Below, piece by piece: positions 58,963-64,000 of a stretch of DNA of 64,000 nt. Source of the stretch: Sutcliffiella horikoshii (GTDB lineage Bacteria > Bacillota > Bacilli > Bacillales > Bacillaceae_I); the NCBI RefSeq assembly GCF_008180725.1, contig NZ_VTEV01000004.1, positions 175,003-239,002 on the forward strand, in the 5' to 3' direction. The notes beneath the pieces were generated by a model that was given only the letters and a program-made list of their open reading frames with translations, was not told where the DNA came from and did not search any database. Made by a program: the position numbers and the translations under genes. The first letter of the stretch is position 1; every line of letters starts with the position of its first letter.

Positions 58963-59178
58963 CTATTTCTTCTTCTTTTTCGATAAGTCCACAAATCCTT
59001 TTTTTACGACTTTCTCTAAAGCAACGTGAACTTTAATATGTCGGTCATCAACATGATTTACACTGAGGACTTTCCCTTTGCGCCCCTTTATCTTCAATTC
59101 CTCATCCACGTTCGGCAGCTCTTTCCGATACTGACTTAAAACTACATTCTTATTTTCCATGAAGTAAACGAAATACAT
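58963..59178 (-). CDS. Small basic protein, unknown function
   Basis: The 71-residue protein ends with DLSKKKKK and has a beta-rich centre (IKGRKGKVLSVNHVDDRHIKVHVALEK) that resembles a KOW/SH3-like barrel, by inference only. AGGTGAG precedes ATG 59178. A terminator follows. No family recognised. Confidence 0.6.
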   Translation of the reverse strand: MYFVYFMENKNVVLSQYRKELPNVDEELKIKGRKGKVLSVNHVDDRHIKVHVALEKVVKKGFVDLSKKKKK

Positions 59179-59315
59179 AGAGAACTCACCTGTTTCATTT
59201 TAGAATGGGTTATAGGAGCTTGCTCTTATAACACTTTTTACAAATTATGTTTGGAAACATTGTTTTAGACCTCATTTGGAGGTACGGTTGGTGGAATTGA
59301 AATGATTATTAGGGA

Positions 59316-59651
59316 GTGTTGATATTGGTTCATGCGTTTGCACTTTTTATCATTGCTGGTATAGCGGAAATTGGTGGGGGCTATTTGATCTGGCTGTGGC
59401 TTAGGGAGGGGAAATCTGCGTATTTGGGATTGGCTGGAGGAATTGCATTGGCGTTATATGGTGTGTTGGCAACGTTTCAAAGTTTTCCTTCATTTGGGAG
59501 AGTTTATGCTGCTTATGGCGGTGTATTTATCATACTTTCAGTACTTTGGGGATGGGGAGTGGATAGGAAGACCCCGGATTTCTTCGATTGGATCGGAGCA
59601 GGTATCTGCTTGGTGGGAGTTTCAGTCATGTTATTTGCACCAAGAAGTTAA
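59316..59651 (+). CDS. YnfA-family (UPF0060) membrane protein
   Basis: The ~110-residue protein has four hydrophobic segments and the YnfA signature [19 protein letters not shown] and [16 protein letters not shown]. Some members are small multidrug transporters. The start may be GTG 59316, TTG 59319 or TTG 59325, with GGGAG upstream. A 52-bp tandem array begins right after its stop. Confidence 0.9.
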   Translation: MLILVHAFALFIIAGIAEIGGGYLIWLWLREGKSAYLGLAGGIALALYGVLATFQSFPSFGRVYAAYGGVFIILSVLWGWGVDRKTPDFFDWIGAGICLVGVSVMLFAPRS

Positions 59652-59654
59652 TGA

Positions 59655-59945
59655 GGAGAATGAGGACAAAGTTTGGATAATTGCGGAGTTGCCGGGGTTC
59701 ATAGGAGGTCAATGAGGACAATGTTAGCATGAATTAGGAGTTGCCGGGGTTCATAGAAGGTCAATGAGGACAATGTTAGCATGAATTAGGAGTCGCCGGG
59801 GTTCATAGGAGGTCAATGAGGACATTCTTTACATAAATCATGAGTTGCCGGGGTTCATAGAAGGTCAATGGGGATGATCTTAACATAAATTCTCAGTTGC
59901 CGTGGTTCATAGGAAGTCAATAAAGACAAAGTTAGCTTGAAACAC
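59655..59945. repeat. 52-bp tandem repeat array, about 5.5 units
   Basis: GCCGGGG or a variant begins at 59691, 59743, 59795, 59847 and 59899, again exactly 52 bp apart; AATGAGGACA recurs at 59659, 59711 and 59763 in step. The unit sequence is unrelated to that of the array at 58.4 kb. Later units are more diverged. No gene inside. Confidence 0.93.
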
Positions 59946-59970
59946 AAGAAACTGGCATCAAACGCCAAAA

Positions 59971-59998
59971 AAGAAAGAAACTGCACCACTGCAGTTTC
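59971..59998 (-). terminator. Intrinsic terminator
   Basis: GAAACTGCA / TGCAGTTTC perfect 9-bp arms, 4-nt loop, then TTTCTTTTTT on the minus strand. Confidence 0.85.
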
Positions 59999-60007
59999 CA
60001 TCAAAAA

Positions 60008-60142
60008 TTATTGCTCCGAATTCTGACGCTTTGTCGGATGGTTTGCGCGTTCCACTTCTTCCGCAGAAACAACTTGCTTTACGCTCTGAGCGTTAGGCTG
60101 TCCCTTTTGGCTGGGACCATTATGGTTATTATGCTTGGACAT
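60008..60142 (-). CDS. Small hydrophilic protein, 44 residues
   Basis: ATG 60142 lies 8 nt after GGGAGAG and the frame ends 10 nt before a terminator. The product (MSKHNNHNGPSQKGQPNAQ, then SAEEVERANHPTKRQ) is rich in Asn, Gln, His and Lys with no hydrophobic stretch. The composition is like small acid-soluble spore proteins or other tiny Bacillus proteins, but I cannot name it. Confidence 0.6.
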   Translation of the reverse strand: MSKHNNHNGPSQKGQPNAQSVKQVVSAEEVERANHPTKRQNSEQ

Positions 60143-60197
60143 AGAGGTCTCTCCCTTCCTTATTCTCCCTAATTAATGTGAGTAAGGAAGCAATGAT

Positions 60198-61118
60198 TTA
60201 TACACCAGGAGGGACAGCTGTTCCATTCGCTTGTACAAGTTTATAATATTGGCTTTCATATTGTTTATCCAGATGAGGAAGGAGATTCTCCAATGCTCTA
60301 ACAATCCGTTTCAAATTGATACCAGTATCAATGCCCATTTGTTCAAGCATATAGACAACGTCCTCTGTTGCAACATTTCCGGATGCACCAGGTGCAAACG
60401 GACATCCCCCTAGGCCGCCTGCTGATGTGTCAAATCTATCTACGCCAGCTTGAAGTGCAGCAAAAATATTAGCCAAAGCCATACCGCGGGTGTTATGAAA
60501 ATGAGCGGTTAACATTACGTCAACTAGTTCCTCTTTCAAAACAGAGAAAAGCTGAAAGGATTCCTTTGGATTCGCCATTCCAATAGTATCTGCAACACTT
60601 AATTCATCCACTCCAAAAGAAACAAATCGCTTACATAATGAAACGACATCCTTCATCTCAACTTTCCCTTCATATGGACAATAAAAAGAAGTTGAGATAC
60701 ACGCACGAACAAAGAATCCCTGTTCTTTTAATTCTTTTACTAAAGGTTCCAATTCCACCAAGCTTTCCTCGGTAGTTTTATTAATATTTTTCTTATTAAA
60801 TGTATCGCTTACACCTACAAACACAGCGGCATTTTTACATGAAGTGCTTTTTAATCTCTCAATGCCTTTCTGGTTTGGTACCAACACAAAATTTCTAGTC
60901 TCCCTATCATTGCAACTTTCGATGATAGAAGCGGCATCTGACATTTGTGGTACCCACCTTGGAGAGACAAAGGAGGTTAGCTCCATCTCTGGAATACCTG
61001 ATTTTTTTAATTCCGTAATAAATTCAATTTTCGCATCCGTCGGTACAAATGTTTTCAAATTTTGCAATCCATCACGTGGACCGACTTCAATAATGGTTGC
61101 TTTGGACGGCAATTTCAT
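60198..61118 (-). CDS. Hydroxymethylglutaryl-CoA lyase
   Basis: The 306-residue TIM-barrel enzyme has EVGPRDGLQN (residues 11-20), the metal-binding region AHFHNTRGMALAN, and the HMG-CoA lyase signature GLGGCPFAPGASGNVATED with its catalytic cysteine. It splits HMG-CoA into acetoacetate and acetyl-CoA, the last step of leucine breakdown. Resembles B. subtilis YngG. It is transcribed away from a thiolase/CoA-transferase operon whose enzymes act on acetoacetate. Confidence 0.93.
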   Translation of the reverse strand: MKLPSKATIIEVGPRDGLQNLKTFVPTDAKIEFITELKKSGIPEMELTSFVSPRWVPQMSDAASIIESCNDRETRNFVLVPNQKGIERLKSTSCKNAAVFVGVSDTFNKKNINKTTEESLVELEPLVKELKEQGFFVRACISTSFYCPYEGKVEMKDVVSLCKRFVSFGVDELSVADTIGMANPKESFQLFSVLKEELVDVMLTAHFHNTRGMALANIFAALQAGVDRFDTSAGGLGGCPFAPGASGNVATEDVVYMLEQMGIDTGINLKRIVRALENLLPHLDKQYESQYYKLVQANGTAVPPGV

Positions 61119-61263
61119 CGTTGTTCCCCCTTCACAATAATTTCTCCCATCTTTAATTTTATGGAATAGAGGGTACTAAAAGCAAGAATAATAGAAATTT
61201 TATAAAAAAAGAAGGATTTTCGACATGAATCTAGAAATTAATCAGTCGAGAGGAGAGGATATC

Positions 61264-62448
61264 ATGTCGAATAAAGATGTAGTCATTGTAAGCGCTGTCA
61301 GAACAGCGATTGGAAGTTTTGGTGGGGTATTTAAAGATGTTTCCGCTCCACAGTTAGGGTCAGTAGTAATTAAAGAAGCGCTCGCAAAAGCCGGGCTTGC
61401 ACCAGATAGTGTTGATGAAGTAATCATGGGGAATGTGCTGCAGGCAGGACTTGGACAAAATCCTGCAAGACAAGCGGCGATGGCAGCTGGACTGCCGCAA
61501 GAAGTGTCCTCTATGACAATTAATAAAGTTTGCGGTTCAGGTCTTAAAGCAGTACATCTTGCCACACAAGCAATCCTTGCTGGAGATGCTGACATAGTAG
61601 TTGCAGGTGGTATGGAAAATATGTCTCAGGCCCCTTACCTGTTAAAAGGTGCACGTGACGGATTTAGAATGGGAGACCAAAAGGTAGTGGACAGCATGGT
61701 AGCGGATGGACTAACTTGTGTTTTCAATGATTACCATATGGGTGTCACTGCCGAAAACCTTTGCGATAAATACGAGTTAACGCGAGAAGAACAAGATGAA
61801 TTTGCTGCTAACAGTCAACAAAAAGCAGTACAGGCAATCGAAGACGGTAAGTTCAAAGATGAGATTGTTCCTGTAGAAGTAAAGAAGAAAAAAGAAATCC
61901 TGACGATAGATACAGACGAATATCCTAGAAAAGGAACCACAGCTGAAAAGCTTGGCGGGCTGCGTCCTGCTTTTAAAAAGGATGGTTCAGTAACTGCTGG
62001 TAATGCATCTGGGATAAATGACGGAGCTGCGGCTGTGGTGGTAATGAGCAAGGAGAAGGCGGAGGAGCTTGGAATCAAACCGCTAGTTAAGATTGTGGCA
62101 AATGCAAGCAGTGGGGTAGATCCAAGTATCATGGGTATCGGACCTGTTACAGCCGTGAAAAAAGCGATGGAAAAAGGCGGACAGTCCATGGAAGATATGG
62201 ACCTCGTAGAAGCAAACGAAGCTTTTGCCGCTCAGGCACTTGCGGTCGGCAGGGAATTGCAGTTCGATCCTGAAAAGCTGAATGTTAATGGCGGTGCAAT
62301 CGCACTTGGTCACCCGATAGGTGCTAGTGGAACTAGAATTTTAGTAACACTTATCCACGAAATGAAACGCCGTGACGCAAAAAAAGGACTTGCAACACTA
62401 TGTATTGGCGGCGGACAAGGTGTCGCTACAATTGTTGAAAACATATAA
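61264..62448 (+). CDS. Acetyl-CoA C-acetyltransferase (thiolase)
   Basis: The 394-residue enzyme has the nucleophile Cys90 ([11 protein letters not shown]), the histidine in [16 protein letters not shown] near 350 and the second cysteine in LCIGGGQG near 380. It interconverts acetoacetyl-CoA and two acetyl-CoA. GAGAGGA precedes ATG 61264; an upstream in-frame ATG (61225) has no ribosome site. Two CoA-transferase subunits follow in the same operon. Confidence 0.94.
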   Translation: MSNKDVVIVSAVRTAIGSFGGVFKDVSAPQLGSVVIKEALAKAGLAPDSVDEVIMGNVLQAGLGQNPARQAAMAAGLPQEVSSMTINKVCGSGLKAVHLATQAILAGDADIVVAGGMENMSQAPYLLKGARDGFRMGDQKVVDSMVADGLTCVFNDYHMGVTAENLCDKYELTREEQDEFAANSQQKAVQAIEDGKFKDEIVPVEVKKKKEILTIDTDEYPRKGTTAEKLGGLRPAFKKDGSVTAGNASGINDGAAAVVVMSKEKAEELGIKPLVKIVANASSGVDPSIMGIGPVTAVKKAMEKGGQSMEDMDLVEANEAFAAQALAVGRELQFDPEKLNVNGGAIALGHPIGASGTRILVTLIHEMKRRDAKKGLATLCIGGGQGVATIVENI

Positions 62449-62468
62449 AGAGAGAGGTGCAACTTAAG

Positions 62469-63158
62469 ATGAAACCAATTTATACATCCTTTACAGAAGC
62501 GGTAAAAGACATTCATGATGGAGCTACCATCATGGTCGGCGGATTTGGATTGTGCGGCATTCCGGAAAACTTAATTCTTGCACTTGTGGAAACAGGGGTA
62601 AAAGATTTAACGGTCATTTCCAATAACTGCGGTGTTGATGAATGGGGTCTTGGACTTCTATTGAAGAACAAACAGATTAAGAAAATGATTGGCTCGTATG
62701 TTGGGGAAAACAAAGAGTTTGAACGTCAAGTATTGTCTGGCGAGCTAGAAGTAGAGTTAACACCACAAGGTACACTTGCTGAGAAGATTAGGGCAGGCGG
62801 AGCTGGAATACCTGCATTCTACACACCAGCGGGAGTTGGAACACCAATTGCTGAAGGCAAGGAAGTCCGTGAATTTAACGGAAAAGAATACTTGCTTGAA
62901 GAAGCTTACAGTGCTGATTTCAGTTTAGTGAGAGCGACCAGGGCTGATAAAATGGGGAACCTCATTTACAACAAAACGGCTCGAAACTTTAACCCAATGA
63001 TTGCTGCAGCTGGTAAAGTAACCATTGCCGAAGTGGAAGAGCTGGTAGAGATTGGTGACTTGGATCCAAACTTGATTCAGACACCAAGCATCTATGTTCA
63101 ACGACTAATCGTAGGTCAGCAAGAAAAGAAAATTGAACGTGTTACCACAAGAGACTAG
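62469..63158 (+). CDS. scoA: 3-oxoacid CoA-transferase subunit A
   Basis: The 229-residue subunit has [13 protein letters not shown] near the N-terminus (CoA-binding signature) and [20 protein letters not shown]. With subunit B it moves CoA between succinate (or acetate) and acetoacetate. ATG 62469 follows GAGAGGTG. Donor specificity (Sco type or Ato type) is not decided by reading; Sco is more usual in Bacillus. Confidence 0.92.
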   Translation: MKPIYTSFTEAVKDIHDGATIMVGGFGLCGIPENLILALVETGVKDLTVISNNCGVDEWGLGLLLKNKQIKKMIGSYVGENKEFERQVLSGELEVELTPQGTLAEKIRAGGAGIPAFYTPAGVGTPIAEGKEVREFNGKEYLLEEAYSADFSLVRATRADKMGNLIYNKTARNFNPMIAAAGKVTIAEVEELVEIGDLDPNLIQTPSIYVQRLIVGQQEKKIERVTTRD

Positions 63159-63176
63159 CAAGGAGGGGAACAAACG

Positions 63177-63839
63177 ATGACAACTATAAATAACCGCGAA
63201 AAAATAGCAAAAAGAGCAGAAAAAGAGATCGAGAACGGCTACTATGTGAACCTTGGAATCGGGATGCCCACTCTTGTGGCGAATTACATATCCGACAACA
63301 AGCAGGTAGTCCTGCAATCAGAAAACGGCCTATTAGGCATCGGGCCATACCCGACAAAAGAGAATGTGGATGCAGACCTTATCAATGCTGGAAAAGAAAC
63401 CGTAACGGCCATCCCTGGAGCAGCCTACTTTGACAGCGCTGAATCATTTGCGATGATTCGTGGTGGCCATGTTAACATCGCGATCTTAGGTGGCATGGAA
63501 GTGAGCGAAAATGGTGACCTTGCCAATTGGATGATCCCAGGAAAAATGATCAAAGGCATGGGCGGCGCAATGGACCTTGTGCACGGTGCTGAACGTATCA
63601 TTGTCATTATGGATCACGTCAATAAAGCCGGTGAAGCAAAAATCTTAAAAAATTGCACATTGCCTTTGACCGGTAAAGGTGTGGTGGACCGAATTATCAC
63701 TGATCGTGCAGTAATGGATGTAACAGATCAGGGCTTAAAGCTTGTGGAAGTGGCAAGCGGGTATACGGTGGAGGATATCCAGAATTCGACAGAGCCGACG
63801 CTGATTGTGGATGAGCATGTGAAGTTAGAGGCTTTTTAG
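63177..63839 (+). CDS. scoB: 3-oxoacid CoA-transferase subunit B
   Basis: The 220-residue subunit has the catalytic glutamate in [11 protein letters not shown] (Glu49) and [27 protein letters not shown] precedes the ATG, 18 nt after subunit A. Thiolase plus CoA-transferase convert acetoacetate to acetyl-CoA; with the divergent HMG-CoA lyase they would complete ketone-body/leucine use. Confidence 0.94.
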   Translation: MTTINNREKIAKRAEKEIENGYYVNLGIGMPTLVANYISDNKQVVLQSENGLLGIGPYPTKENVDADLINAGKETVTAIPGAAYFDSAESFAMIRGGHVNIAILGGMEVSENGDLANWMIPGKMIKGMGGAMDLVHGAERIIVIMDHVNKAGEAKILKNCTLPLTGKGVVDRIITDRAVMDVTDQGLKLVEVASGYTVEDIQNSTEPTLIVDEHVKLEAF

Positions 63840-63857
63840 GATTCAGCTATAAAGCTA

Positions 63858-63890
63858 ACAGGAGGGAGCAGTCATCCTTCCTGTTTTTTT
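63858..63890 (+). terminator. Intrinsic terminator of the thiolase operon
   Basis: ACAGGAgGGA / TCCtTCCTGT hairpin with a run of seven T. Confidence 0.85.
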
Positions 63891-63906
63891 ATTAGGAACA
63901 ATATTT

Positions 63907-64000
63907 TTACCTTCTAACATACAGAACAACTATTGCCAAAATAATTAGTCCTCCCAGAATGAATGGACCTACACCCGAACTATAAACAACATAGATCCGT
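63907..64000 (-). CDS. C-terminal end of a membrane protein, cut by window edge
   Basis: On the minus strand an open frame ends with VGPFILGGLIILAIVVLYVRR and TAA (63909-63907). It reads as a final TM helix with a positive end. Only about 30 codons are inside the window, so the gene cannot be identified. Confidence 0.5.
   Translation of the reverse strand, partial: RIYVVYSSGVGPFILGGLIILAIVVLYVRR

Noticed and set aside
58408-59945. CRISPR arrays
   Set aside because: Units are contiguous with the whole 52 bp conserved; there are no unique spacers and no cas genes.

Overview
The window looks like chromosomal DNA of a low-GC, spore-forming Bacillaceae bacterium. Its gene backbone follows the Bacillus subtilis yqj-yqk order: proI, yqjP, yqjQ, yqzH, yqjW, yqjX, yqkB, yqkC, yqkD. 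The secreted subtilase is, as I recall it, almost identical in its mature part to the KP-43 alkaline protease family. This suggests the Sutcliffiella group (former Bacillus cohnii/halmapalus/horikoshii); that placement is inference. Starts with AGGAGG-type ribosome sites, frequent TTG/GTG starts, a T-box, LexA boxes and Zur-like boxes all fit Bacillus.

Layout. 1-4.3 kb: edge of a 52-bp tandem array, a Nudix protein, a membrane protein, and an AraC-type regulator paired with an S41 protease lipoprotein. 4.3-12 kb: proI under a proline T-box, yqjP-yqjQ, a short insertion (lipoprotein, ankyrin protein, CBO0543-type membrane protein), then yqzH and the LexA-controlled yqjW-yqjX. 12-14.7 kb: an HPr-like protein without the active histidine, an SPL-type radical SAM protein, a SunI-like protein, a frameshifted lipoprotein and a HAD phosphatase. 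14.7-22.1 kb: a seven-gene metal/oligopeptide-type transport operon (EamA exporter, ABC importer, MATE pump) preceded by two Zur-like boxes. 22.2-26.4 kb: CDGSH protein, yqkB-yqkC, an ABC-2 exporter and a cupin.

26.4-34.7 kb: a HAD gene with an in-frame stop, signal peptidase I, nucleotidyltransferase, GNAT, Nudix and DUF421 genes, a MntA/HepT toxin-antitoxin pair, and a MutS2-like ATPase without a Smr domain. The latter has a long leader with a short leader ORF, competing hairpins and a terminator. 35-46.6 kb: KP-43-like protease, Nif3, Nudix, DUF5694, GDSL esterase, lipase and small membrane proteins. 46.7-60 kb: transporters, a YqcI/YcgG-cupin fusion, nitroreductase, hydrolases including YqkD, resistance-type enzymes and small peptides. 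60-64 kb: an HMG-CoA lyase divergent from thiolase and a two-subunit 3-oxoacid CoA-transferase, a coherent acyl-CoA/acetoacetate module.

The intergenic DNA is unusual. Three sequence-unrelated tandem arrays all have a period of exactly 52 bp (about five helical turns). Four other places carry a degenerate TTYGGACA-type motif every ~21 bp (about two turns). A 127-bp GC-rich palindromic element is also present. The most promising system is the attenuator-controlled MutS2 paralogue, which has the architecture of an antibiotic-induced ribosome-rescue gene. Next is the Zur-boxed transport operon. All functional statements come from reading the sequence and from remembered family knowledge; no search was run.
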